This document shows positions 38,768 through 48,546 of a stretch of 48,546 nt of DNA, in pieces. The position numbers and the translations under genes were made by a program. Where the stretch lies: assembly GCA_036897525.1 (NCBI GenBank), contig JAYMTJ010000074.1:1-48546 (forward strand), given 5' to 3'. Origin of the DNA: Pelargonium x hortorum (lineage: Eukaryota > Streptophyta > Magnoliopsida > Geraniales > Geraniaceae). The notes under the pieces were generated by a model. The model had not been told where the DNA came from. It saw only the letters and a program-made list of their open reading frames with translations, and did no database searches. How positions within the stretch are numbered: position 1 is the stretch's first letter; the number at the start of each line of letters is the position of its first letter.

Positions 38768-39424
38768 GACTAAGACACAGAAATAACATATAGAGTTTCT
38801 TAAAAGCAATACCTTAGAAGCAAGGGCTGTTTTCTTATATTCCAGATCCGGTTAAGTATATAATTTATAAGTAACAAAGAATTTGAATCTCGCGCAAACC
38901 TTATCCCTAATGAGTCGCTGTTTTCCTACACGCTTTTTTTTGCCTATTTCTTAATTTTAGAACCTTAATTAAATTAATCCGAGGGTTCAAACAACCTAGA
39001 CTTTACTTGCTTTTCTGTCATTCATTGATGTCTCTCGAGCAAGGCCTTCCCCGAAGTACTTTTATCTTGTCTGGCACTATGAACTTAGTATATATGAGCT
39101 TAGATAGTGTATTTACACTATTCCTTGTATTAACTGGATTCTTTTAAAAGGAGAAAATCCTATTAGCTAGTATAGTAGAACCTATGTATAAAAAGGACCT
39201 CCCTACTATTTTATGGCGGACCCTCTAACAGAGGCCATACAGGGAGCAGCTAATTGACTGATAGCTAAAGTGTATCTAAATCAATTAGACCCCTTGAGGC
39301 AATAAATAAAGTATGCCTTTGCAAGTAAGCAGTTGAGAGTCGAAGGAAGATAGTGAATACAGTATGTATACCCTAAAATCATTCAAGTGAACGCCACTTT
39401 CTCTTTTCCTAGATTTTTCTGGTT

Positions 39425-39486
39425 TTGAATGGTTAAAGCAGTCGATAAAGTTAGAGCGGCTGTTGGTTCGAGTCGAATTAGAGATC
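39425..39486 (+). pseudogene. tRNA-like remnant with a mostly paired T-stem
   Basis: AATGGTTAAAGCA resembles a D-arm, and GTTGGTTCGAGTCGAAT forms a T-arm with four of five stem pairs, the best T-stem in the window after trnS. The anticodon stem fails at most positions in either register tried. The acceptor cannot be completed upstream. Identity is unknown. Confidence 0.3.
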
Positions 39487-39756
39487 TTGCCTTTTGTAGT
39501 TGATTACACAAGAAAAACTTGCCTCTTCTCTTTGTTTAGTTCAGTTCCCTTTTTGACCAATATAATGGAATGGAACGCGGAACTACTTCTTAGATTTACA
39601 TTGAAATTACTACTAAGAAAATACTAATTATGTATAAAAAAAAGATGTTTTCAAAAGCGCAGGATTTGCACTACTGACGTAGAAAACTCTCTTCAGTTAT
39701 ATGTTGTACCAACCTGTTTGAAGTCAAAAAGGTTAGCTGACAAAATTTTAGTTGTT

Positions 39757-39829
39757 AACTGGTGGTATAGTTTGGTAGAGCACTGGTTCTACTAGAAGCA
39801 TGTAAGGGTTCGAAACTTCTTTCTTATAC
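39757..39829 (+). pseudogene. Degenerate tRNA-like element
   Basis: TATAGTTTGGTAGAGCA is a clear D-arm remnant with three of four stem positions pairing. GCATGTAAGGGTTCGAA is a clear T-arm remnant at tRNA spacing. The part where the anticodon arm should be (TGGTTCTACTAGAAGC) does not form a standard five-pair stem with a seven-base loop. The GCATG before the T-arm is shared with the 25.9 and 45.2 kb elements, so it may belong to the same Gln-like group. Confidence 0.4.
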
Positions 39830-39999
39830 AAAACAAAAAGTGAGTGATCTCAGATAACATGTAAATACCCAGTTTGCGCAGGGTACGACTTTTCCTTTTC
39901 TACTATAAGATTCTATATTCTTTTAATGATAAGTCTACTTCTCAAGAGGAATTATACTCTAAAAAATATCCACCCCTATACGGTATACTACCCATAACT

Positions 40000-42104
40000 A
40001 TATAATTCCGATATACTTATTAATAACTACTCCCTAATTTACCTAACTAATACACAAATTAGACGGGTAATATCAACAATGCAATAGTAGTTCCGGGTTA
40101 TAACTATACTCTCCCCCTAGGTAGAACCCCTCAGAGTAAAGATAGCTAGTACGGGTATAGCTAAAGAAATCTGCAAAGGCTATCAAGCAGAGTAGAGTAA
40201 CAAGTATAAGTACAGTTATTTATTAAGAAGCAGTCTGTCATATATGTAGAATCAATATTACATTACAGTGTTCTCTGGAAGACGAACAGGCTCCCGCCCC
40301 AGGCTTATTCAATGAGTCTCTCGGGTTAAACATAGCTAAGTTCCAGAAGGAATAAAAAAACCAACATTAATAGAATAGTCAAGTCAAAAAACAATACAAG
40401 CAGTCTCTTAGACCAGGAATCTTATTTTTAATAGCAAACCTTACAGAATAACAATTCTTGAATATAGGTAATAAACTTCCCAGCAAGGAATATGGGTTTA
40501 GAGAGAGTAGAGGATTGATTCTGTAGTATCAATAGGAAATAAAATATATCTCTCTTCTAAGATTTTGACTGGGTAGATGAACTGTTTATTTTGTTATTTC
40601 TTTGTTTTTTCTTTTTTAGGACGAAGACTTACTTAAGTTTTAAACGACAGCGGGGACTGAGAGATTATTTCCCCAGAACCTTGAGAAAAGAATCCCGTAT
40701 TGAAGCGTATAGCTCGTAGCCTTAGAATTTTTTTTATAGGGTCTAAATTCCCTTCAATTCTCAGCTCTTAAGTAAGATTGTAGGAAATAGTGTATACTAG
40801 GGAACAGCAAGGATACACAGAATTCCCCCCAGTAAGAATTTGTAGTTTTATAGGGTTTCTTTACTCTTATTATATTAAGTAGAATATAGGCAAACAACTT
40901 CTATCTTCGCTTTGAGGTCAGGCTTTGATCTATAGATAACAAGTACTCTTATACTCCCCTTTTTATAACACATATTTTCTAGTTTCCGAAAATATCAAAC
41001 AACCAAGGACTTGCTCTAAACCTCTCTATACCTACCTAGAGAATCCGATGCTACTACTAAGCTGCTCTTTTTTCTATGACTAAAAAATGAAGTGCATACT
41101 AAAGATTCCATAAAATATATAAGACTCGTTTACCCAGAAATAAAAGAGGCTCCGGTATTCTTTCTTACGGTAAGGGTTCTCCTACACCAATGCAAAAGTC
41201 GCCTTAAATGCTAGTTAGAGAAGCAGTGAAAAAGGTTAGCTTGAAGAGTCCTCAGTTTCAAATGGCTTTGCTATAGATATGCTTATGTTTGAATGAAAGG
41301 AGCGATATGGGTCTTGTAACTTTTATTTTACGAAAATACCTGGTTGTGTAAACTTTAAGACCTCATAGGAAAGGATGCTATAAACTCTTGTACTCGCAAT
41401 TTTGAACGTATTGATATTGAAGGGGGCTCTCTTCTTCTTCCTACCGCCCCTTTTCGTTTTGAGTGGTGTTTTGATTGGTTTACGAAGAGACTGGGGAAAT
41501 CGCTAGAAAAAAAGAGAGACTCATAGGAGCACAGTAGCCCTGTGAATTCCCATTAAGCCCCTCTGTAATATAAAAACACAGTATGAATACCTATTTTACA
41601 ACACTTATAAGTAAAAGGGGATCTTAATGCTCAATATGTACAGTATACTCCTTTTTCAGTGACGTGACACAAGAATTATATAAAAAACTTTAATCTTTTT
41701 GTAAGTATCAACCCGACAAATAAATACCCATGTATAATCCGGGATTTGCTTCCTAGTAAGAATTACTTCTTACTTCAAAAATGCGTTTAGTTCCTACAAG
41801 TTACAACGAAAAAACTTTCTTGAATATATACTTACTTGACTTATGATAAATATAGGTAAAAGAGTTCCTATCATCGTGTATTACTAGCAGTGAATTTCTT
41901 TCTATTATACCATACCTTATTAGATTAACATACATATCCAGCTAAACTGAAGCTCTGAGACAAGTTTTATTGTCTTTCTTCCTAGATTTTGTTATAATGT
42001 TACACAAAACTAAGAATCTACAAAAGTTCGACACTAAATCACTTACTTATATAGAAATACCAAAGTCAAATCTTATGTATGACAATGAGTGTTTTCTACC
42101 TAGT
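40000..42104. other. AT-rich stretch upstream of trnS
   Basis: No gene, tRNA-like element or strong repeat is seen. I find no recognisable plant-type mitochondrial promoter motif close to trnS-GCU, so how it is transcribed cannot be told from the sequence. Confidence 0.5.
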
Positions 42105-42198
42105 GGAGGAATGGCTGAGCGGTTTAAAGCATTGGTTTGCTAAATCAACATACGGGGTGGTCAACCTTGTATCATGGGTTCAAATCCCATTTCCTCCG
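42105..42198 (+). tRNA. trnS-GCU: tRNA-Ser (GCU), intact, mitochondrial type
   Basis: This tRNA carries serine to AGC and AGU codons in organellar translation. The whole class II cloverleaf can be read directly. The acceptor GGAGGAA (42105-42111) pairs perfectly with TTCCTCC (42191-42197), and the discriminator base is G. The anticodon stem TTGGT/ATCAA encloses the loop TTGCTAA, with anticodon GCT at 42139-42141. The long variable arm pairs over seven positions (42151-42157 with 42165-42171), counting G-U pairs. The T-stem ATGGG/CCCAT is perfect around the loop TTCAAAT. No CCA is encoded. From memory of the family, the sequence is very close to trnS-GCU of bryophyte and charophyte mitochondria, which is the main basis for assigning the window. 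It is the only feature here under clear sequence constraint. A decayed tRNA-like element follows within 25 bases. Confidence 0.95.
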
Positions 42199-42220
42199 AA
42201 CATATCAAACAAAGCAGTGC

Positions 42221-42294
42221 GGTATGTAATTTGAGGTTGGTAGAACGTTGGGCTTTGAACGGAGCGGTTGTAGGTTCAAATCTGTTCATTACTC
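42221..42294 (+). pseudogene. Degenerate tRNA, Lys-like, just downstream of trnS
   Basis: The element has full tRNA length (74 nt), with the D-loop text GGTTGGTAGAAC and the T-loop text GTAGGTTCAAAT in correct register. The middle, GTTGGGCTTTGAAC, resembles plant mitochondrial tRNA-Lys, whose loop is CTTTTAA. Here the loop is CTTTGAA, which would give anticodon TTG (Gln). The acceptor pairs at only about four of seven positions, the anticodon stem has two G-G mismatches, and the T-stem is weak. D-stem pair 11-24 is T-A, where many tRNAs have C-G, which could be a compensated change. I read it as a tRNA pseudogene. Part of its D-loop text also fits plastid-type tRNA-Trp, so the parent is uncertain. 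Confidence 0.5.
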
Positions 42295-43694
42295 AGTTTA
42301 AGAGAGCTCCGAAAAGTCTGTTTGTTAACTGTCCTTTTTGCTCTTTGCCATTTTTCGGATTGACTCGTAGGTTTTAAATGTTTCTAGTAATAAGGAGTTC
42401 AAAAGTGTGAGATGAGTTCTCGGGTTAAGTAATGAGTAATTAAGGGAGTATAAAGAATGAATAGAGAATCCTGCTTTTACAGGTGGATTCTCTTTTGTTT
42501 ACAGGTGTTCCGTTCCAGACAACAAACAAAACAGGTTTGAGAGGAGTTTGGGACAGTAGCTACCGGGGGCCCCTAAGAGTAATCTCATAAGCTAGGCTGC
42601 TCAAAGATATAGAGCGAGACCAGAGAGTTTTAAAGTTCTAAAGAAAGCAAGTCAGTAAGAAGGATGAGATGAGATGAAGAGTTTAGTACTCAATACAATA
42701 TTGGGTAATTAAGTCTTATATATTTCTAGTTTTTGAGTCTAAATAAAAAGAGTGACTCCGAAACTGGTAGTAAACTGCTAGCTCATTGGACGAAGTAGTA
42801 TCTATACTAATTATATGACTAAGAGAATCCCGAGAAATAGGAAAAACTTAGATAGATGCTAGAATTATTTAACAAAAGAGCTTTAGCTGTTACCACACTC
42901 CTATATAGTAAAAACGAGTCGATACTGTATTCCTGGAATTGTTGTTGTATTGTAGTATACATATTTTGAGCATTAGAGGTCCTTGTATAGTCTTTCCTAT
43001 TTAATTAAGATAACCAAGTTAGATTTTATTTACTATAGACTGTATAGCTCTTACATTGTATATCCTCTAATGAGGGCAATCTTGGTATTTTCCTTCGAGA
43101 GCTTACATGAGAGTCACTAGTACTTTACTTGAAAACTCCTTATATACTGTATTGAACTTATCTCTTTTAAATTCTTCATTTTTCATGTAGAGTTAAACCC
43201 CCGGTTAAGCCTGTACGATATAACAAGTTGTTAGAAGTCTTCTGTACCAAGTCAAAATGCAAATGACTTCAATTTCTATTCTGTGAAGAAAAACAGGAGT
43301 GTAAGACAAACTTCTTTGCAATTAAAATTTCAAGCACTTGCTAGGATAGAAAACAATAAAGGTCCGGTATTTGAAAAAGGAAGCGTACCAGGGATACTTA
43401 CCAGCTTTCGTCCGGGCTAGCTTTTGATCTATTATAATGTATTATAAACTCACTTTTAGGCCCTAGCCACTGAACAGGGATCGCATGTCCTAATCAGTTC
43501 AGTTATCTTATTATTACAATACTATATATCGTAGAAAAAGGGAAGTTTTTGAATCGAATTAAAGACCCGTTTAAGGCATCTACTCCTGTGACTGTAAAAA
43601 AACACTTAGATAGAACAAACCCTTATAATAGGCAAGAATACCGAAAGTTATGGGCATTAAAGGTTTGTTTATATTCCCTATATCCCTGACCCTA

Positions 43695-43745
43695 TACAGA
43701 GCGTAATATAGGAAGATCGCGGTAAAGGTTCAAGTCCGAAAATCC
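43695..43745 (+). pseudogene. tRNA T-arm remnant
   Basis: GGTTCAAGTC at 43727-43736 is a perfect T-loop block, and ACAGAGCG upstream is D-arm-like. The outer T-stem pairs are lost and no anticodon arm can be drawn. It is listed because the block itself is rare by chance, not because a tRNA can be folded. Confidence 0.25.
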
Positions 43746-45237
43746 ACATGTCAAAGTAAAGCCCCGACTAAATAGGATACAGCAGTGACCAGAGTTCTTT
43801 TCATTTTAACTGAGTAATTAAGTTCCCAATCTTGTATTTTAAATGTAGCGGATTCCCTTCTATTAAAATTTATTAAGTAGAACTCTACCCGCCTACTCGA
43901 GAGCAGGTTATCCTTATCTTGTTTCTAGGCTCTGATTCCTAAATAGACGATTTTCATTGTAAGATGACCCTAAATTCTCCTCGCAAAGTTCCCGAATAAG
44001 TAAATAATATAGCAGGGCAATATGGGGACTTATAGCTTTTTACTTTAACAATTAAGAGGTCATGTAAGAGCCAGGGGTTAGTAGAGTTAAGTATCTCCTC
44101 AAGCATTCCGCGGGGAGTATAGGGGTATTTAGAAAGTAGACTTGCAGGTGAAGAAGTATCTACTATTACACAGAATTTTTTAGTTTAGCTCCTACTTTAG
44201 TCATATGATCATCCAACTTAATAGTATTCGTTAAAGGAGTCTCTTTTCATAGAATATGTTACAATCTTTCTGAAGTCGAAGCTCTCTCCTTTGTCTAGGA
44301 AGGCCAGATAAACAAAAAGAATATGCCTCGTTCTAAGTCTATTTCATAGCAATTTCTTAAAATGTAAAGGCTTGTAAAACCCGAAATATTTAAGTCACTT
44401 ACAACTGTATAATCTATAACTGCTTTAGGCCTATTTGCCCAATTACACTCTGGGAATTCTAACAAATTGAATTTAGAGAAGTCCCTATTTCCATAATCTG
44501 GTTGAGTATATTATAGGTAGTTTAACTCCGTTAGGGTATACACAAGATATTAACTAAAAAGAAAAACTTCAATAAGAAGCTTGAGTCCTTTCGTTAGGTA
44601 TTTCTCTTCTCAGGTTCTAAGGAGTAAAGCTCTGCCACCGGGTTACCCATATTTTTATTATTCCTATTCCAGCATCGAATCGCTTTTTAAATTCTGAATC
44701 GAAAGAGGTCTTATTAAATAAAAATCAAAGAGTTTTCCTAGTCAAAATGAAGTCTATTTGTATATCGTAGGACAAAAATTGTTACGGTATATGAGTTAAA
44801 TAAGGAAACGCCCTATAATTATAATACCCGAGCTCTTTCCCTACAACAACTCGATTTCCTAAGCGGGACTATCTATCTTTTTTTTATAGTAGCTAAAAGA
44901 AGAATCTTATCCACACCATTGAATTGAGGAGTCTTTATAAACCTAAACCATTATAACCAGCATCCGACCACTACTTGCAAAAAACGTATCTAAGAGTTCC
45001 CTCTATAAAGATCTAGGACACTTCCTTCGTATTTGTATTCATTCGTATTAACTAGGTCAACCTTTTTGAAGTCTTTTAATCATATTTTTTAGTTAATAGT
45101 TCTGTTCTCTTATTCAGCAGAACTGAACCTCGTCTTGGACTTACTACCTTATGCCATACTTAAGAAACATTGATTGATGTTGCCCTCACATCACAACAAA
45201 AAGTTTATGGTAAACAGGGCCCTTTGGTAATAGCTGG

Positions 45238-45312
45238 TTTGAACCCATGCATGCTGGTTACACTCTACGGTGCTTTAACTACTTCCAAATCCAGAACATC
45301 ATGATAACAGAA
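45238..45312 (-). pseudogene. Degenerate tRNA-like element, related to the 25.9 kb element
   Basis: Read on the minus strand this gives GTAGTTAAAGCACCG, then AACCAGCATGCATGGGTTCAAACC. The order and much of the wording match the 25876-25954 element (AAAGCACCG, AACCAGCATG, GGGTTC). No good anticodon stem or acceptor can be drawn. The shared CCAGCATG in the variable region links it to the Gln-like group in this window. It is probably a decayed copy of the same ancestral tRNA in the opposite orientation. Confidence 0.4.
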
Positions 45313-45479
45313 ATTCGTGTGGGGTTCATCTAACTAGGCTTCCAGAACTTCTTTTTGTCAGTGCTTTCCCCTACCTCTCTAGCTAAAACCTTAGGTTCCT
45401 TAAAATAAAAGGGTATCTTTTTTTTTACCTTTCTTAATAGATAAATCCCTCAACCATAGTGTAACGGAGGAAGGTTAAC

Positions 45480-46560
45480 GCGGGATAGTATATAGGATAT
45501 AGTACAGACTTACACTATGACACAAACATCCTATTGGCTTACTTGCTTGTTTATTCTTGACTTTACTTCTTACTCTTACTTATTCCTACTTCCTTTCATA
45601 CTCGACTGCTTACCCTCTTTCTTACGCATACCTGGAAAGGCTTTCACCTATACCTTTTCTTATACCCCTGGGCCTTGTCCTTTACCTTTACTTTCCTGAC
45701 AAGAAGAGTAGTTTATACTCTATAGCTCCTATTAAAGCCGCACAGCCCCTATATGCCTATAACTCAATCCCCAAAAGGATTAAGAAGAGCATCTTCCTTA
45801 GAGTGCTCTAACTAACAACCAAGTAAGTCAATAAGATAAAAGTGTTAGTGTACCTATGTGTTATCCCTGTACTATCTATTAAACTCTATTCCATATCCAT
45901 AACTAATAACTATAGAACATCCATAGAATAGTTTCTTTCCTTCCAATACACAAGCTTAATGAGAATACAGTAGTTTCACTAGCTATAGCAAGGGGAATCC
46001 TAACAACACCAATAAAAATCATAAGAAGTTGGGTGTGCCTCTAAGGTAAGTATGGATTATATTACCAGTAACATTAACCTCCCTCGTTTCCCTGCAGTCG
46101 GTAAGGGTAAGGATAACTCTCTATTATTTCTAAGGCACTATACTCTCCTATAGCAAGTAAGAACAAACGAATCCCCTGGAACCTCTTAATAGTAAGTAAA
46201 CTATAATAATAAATAGAATAATTATACCTACTACTATCTATTCCTATACAATATAAAGAATAATACAATACAATACATAAAATACTAAAACTACGTCCTA
46301 ATAAAATAGAGAATAAATACATTTGCTACAATAAGTACAGATAAGCTCCATAGTACCAAGAGGAGTCCTATCAAAATATTACTTGCATTACCTCCGCTCC
46401 GCTGTAGTCAGGAAGGATAACCATTATCTATCTTATTAAGGTTCTATCCTCTATATAGTACTAACAAGTAAGCCAAGAGGCATATACCCTACCAAAAGGA
46501 AACCTCATTAACAACAAGGTCTTCCTCAGTTAAAATAGCTTTAGAATGTAAAGGAAAGTC
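45480..46560. other. C-biased non-coding patch
   Basis: On the plus strand C clearly outnumbers G, for example about 16 to 3 in 45541-45600 and 10 to 2 in 46201-46260 by hand count. The text is rich in CTTAC, TCCTA and CTATT words. Short overlapping frames with leucine- and tyrosine-rich products (45517-45811) follow from this composition. No homology is recognised. Confidence 0.6.
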
Positions 46561-47060
46561 TTGCTAAAAGGGGAGTTGTTTTCTCTTTAGTATCGGGGCC
46601 AGTAATAAGTAGGAGAAGACGTTAGGAATAGGAGTTTGTGTACTAGCGCTCCTTTGTTTGTAGCTTTCCCATTCCGGATAATTAAGGAATGAAATAATGG
46701 GAAATAGCTAAAGTCAATTCTTTGAGATAACGGAATAGGAATAGGAATAGTCTCGGGTGGAGGGGATATAGAGGTAATAAATTTAATAAATAAAAAAGTG
46801 TTCTGAGGGATTTTATAGTAGGAGAGTAGTTTCTTCCGGATGTCGTACTTATAGGACCTAAGGGAGCTAATAACATTTAGTTCTAAAGAAAGGTATGACT
46901 TAAAAAAGGGTAGAGAAGTCGGGAAGAGGTTGTTAGTATAAAGAATTCCTTTTCGGGGTCAGTATTATAGAAAGTTATAGAAAAAAGGTTGGGAGTTTCT
47001 CTTCGATAAAAGGGGCAAGGGCAAAGGTTTGATAAGGCATTTCCGAGGTTTAAGTACTTC
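46560..47060. other. G-biased non-coding patch
   Basis: G outnumbers C on the plus strand, for example about 17 to 2 in 46741-46800 and 20 to 5 in 46981-47040. The patch directly follows the C-biased one, so the bias switches sign at about 46.56 kb. Purine words such as GGAATAG, GGGAG and AAGGG dominate. No gene is recognised. Confidence 0.6.
46734..46750 (+). repeat. (AATAGG)n microsatellite
   Basis: The tract is AATAGG, AATAGG, AATAG in a G-rich patch. It is a second locus of the hexamer seen at 4395-4412. Slippage or shared origin are both possible. Confidence 0.85.
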
Positions 47061-47299
47061 TATAAAAACAAGGTAAACAGACTCTTACTCTTACTTCGTA
47101 GCTCCTCTAACAATTCTAATTTATAGAAATGGAAATAAATAAAGTATAGAGGTAAGGTTTTCTTCTATATTTCAATGTTAACACTAAAATGAATTCTATT
47201 AGCAGTATTAGAATTACCGCCAACCACATAGTACCAAAAGCATACAGCAAAGGGGTGTGTATCTAGTTGAATCAAGTACTCTTCTCATCCTTCTACCCC

Positions 47300-47366
47300 C
47301 ATTAAAGCTTGAACTCGCGACCCTCAACTCAAATTAAAGGCTTATTCAGTTTAGTGCAAACAAAAA
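47300..47366 (-). pseudogene. tRNA-like remnant beside a poly-A tract
   Basis: On the minus strand TAAACTGAATAAGCC recalls a bacterial-type D-arm, and GAGGGTCGCGAGTTCAAGC recalls the variable loop and T-loop of tRNAs such as tRNA-Arg or tRNA-Pro. The anticodon stem fails and the T-stem is weak. A run of 15 A (47368-47382, plus strand) lies immediately beyond its 5' end. Confidence 0.25.
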
Positions 47367-47689
47367 GAAAAAAAAAAAAAAAGCATAATTTGTAGTTACG
47401 TTACATACCAATCTTATCAGAAAGCGTTCATTCTTATAGTAATGAATATCGAAGTTACCCCGTCCTTTAAATTATCGGTATAGAAAAATCCTGATTATAT
47501 AAATCATTTAGATAAAGAATTCTTCAACCTAGTAACTTTTTGTAGAACAGAGGCTTTGATGGGGAGTGTATAACTCTAAAATAGGGGTCTTTTGCAACTA
47601 GCGACTTGAGTAGGGGCTTCTATAAAACATAGAATACCGATTTAAACCTGTGAACAGAGCACCCGTAATACAGGTACTTTGATAAATAG

Positions 47690-47757
47690 ATAACCTTGTT
47701 AGAGCAATGCAATCTTAGCTAAATCCTAAGAGTTCGAGTCTGGCTTACCGGACTAAT
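47690..47757 (+). pseudogene. Degenerate tRNA-like element (copy B of a duplicated segment)
   Basis: TTGTTAGAGCA is a plausible D-arm remnant, and GAGTTCGAGTCTGGCTTACC is a T-arm plus acceptor remnant. The spacing between them fits a tRNA, but I cannot form a convincing anticodon stem. Homology with the 25.9 kb element is clear from the T-loop onward. It is best treated as a tRNA pseudogene whose 5' half is barely recognisable. Confidence 0.35.
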
Positions 47758-47830
47758 TTAAGTTTTAATCTAATGACTGTAATTCCTAGATTTTTCTTTT
47801 AAGAAGAGAAGACCTTGCTGTAGTTATAAA
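47728..47830 (+). repeat. Diverged dispersed repeat 1, copy B
   Basis: This is the partner of 25931-26020 in the same orientation. Shared words in order are GAGTTCGAGTC, GGCTTACC, ATCTAAT, TGTAATTCCTAGATTTTT, GACCTT and TGTAGTTATAAA. Copy B has about ten extra bases in the middle. The tRNA-like sequence upstream, near 47695-47727, has drifted further than in copy A, but keeps a D-arm-like TTAGAGCA. Confidence 0.65.
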
Positions 47831-48546
47831 TAAAATAGAGAAGGCTTCTATTTAAATAGTTAACGTGGGTTCAAGCCTTACTGAGTTTAGAACTGGATCT
47901 TTTTGCTGTTACTCAACTACTAAGCACATCTTTATGAAACCTTGCTTTTCTCTAGAAAGTTCTAATAGTAAAGAAACTTCTTGCTAAAGCCTTTTCTAAA
48001 CGACTGAGATGGCTCTACGAGATAAGTGATCAGTAGGCTACTCGGGGTTTCCTCGTTATAAATAAGATTCGTTTGGAACTGAGTGTAAGTTATGAAAAAG
48101 GCGCTCATACATTAAATATTAAGTACTAGAATTACTTTGGTTTAAAAATGAGGACACTGCAATTATATAAAAAACATATTAGAAAACCTTAAATGAAATT
48201 GAAATACTGGGGCCGCAATTTATAAGGGCTCTGGATAGAATAGGCAGTTTAATGTGTAAATATATGCATTTTTTCATAGGATATTCTAACTAATAAAACC
48301 AAGTCTATTAAGTGCTCCTATAAGCAAAGTGAGTTCAATATCAGGGGTTTATACTTATTTTGTGAATTAAGAACAAGTAAAACCAAATGTTAATCAAAAT
48401 AACAAACAGGGGTTCTTCTAGTGTATAAAGCTTGCCAAAATACAAGACTAAGGGAGTCCTCTAAGGAAGCAAGTCAATAAGAAGTTTTATGGAATTAGCC
48501 CCCGCGGTTAGGGTATTACTCCGCAGCTTTAGATTTCTTTTAAACT

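Noticed and set aside
42174-42377. 67-codon frame starting MGSNPISS
   Set aside because: It begins inside the trnS T-arm and runs across the Lys-like element. GSNPIS is the usual false translation of a tRNA 3' end.
45517-45811. Two overlapping leucine/tyrosine-rich frames that could be small membrane proteins
   Set aside because: Both follow from the C- and T-rich composition of the patch. Different frames give equally hydrophobic products, and there is no motif.
1-48546. A hidden long gene read with a non-standard code
   Set aside because: TAA, TAG and TGA all occur at high density across the window with no long region depleted of any one of them by eye, and no conserved protein motifs appeared.

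Overview
This window is almost entirely non-coding, AT-rich DNA (about one third G+C, judged by eye). The only gene I can call with confidence is an intact tRNA-Ser(GCU) at 42105-42198. Its sequence has the form known from mitochondria of land plants and their green-algal relatives. I therefore read the window as a gene-poor stretch of a streptophyte mitochondrial genome. This is an inference from one tRNA. A nuclear copy of such DNA is not excluded, and the low G+C is unusual for a seed-plant mitochondrion. The longest open frame is 92 codons. A rough estimate for random DNA of this composition gives a longest open run of about 120 codons, so the short frames need no coding explanation. I recognised no rRNA, respiratory-chain gene, ribosomal-protein gene, group II intron core, CRISPR array or intact transposon.

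Layout. 1-1180: non-coding, with many recurring CAGT/AGTAC/TAGCT words. 1181-19200: AT-rich filler with a G-biased patch at about 3020-4440, one copy each of a diverged repeat at 2.75 and 10.2 kb, and a lone tRNA T-loop remnant at 9.69 kb. 19200-31800: the first decayed tRNA-like elements (19.2, 20.2, 25.9, 26.2, 30.4 and 31.7 kb), two copies of a diverged repeat (19.93 and 29.23 kb) and a small cluster of local repeats (27.07-27.33 kb). 31800-39400: filler, another tRNA-like remnant (34.96 kb) and two unrecognised small frames (37.1 and 38.5 kb). 39400-48546: more tRNA-like remnants, the intact trnS, a switch of strand composition at about 46.56 kb, and a second copy of the 25.9 kb tRNA-plus-flank repeat at 47.73 kb.

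The main signal is the contrast between one perfect tRNA gene and many tRNA-like elements that keep the conserved T-loop block, and often the D-loop block, while their stems are broken. The 10-base block GGTTCRARTC occurs nine times on the two strands, against a hand-estimated chance expectation of about 0.25. Some of these elements resemble one another, and one pair is duplicated together with non-tRNA flank. The simplest reading is a graveyard of duplicated mitochondrial tRNA genes. A less likely reading is a set of tRNAs that rely on unusual editing. No metabolic or multi-gene system can be reconstructed from this window.
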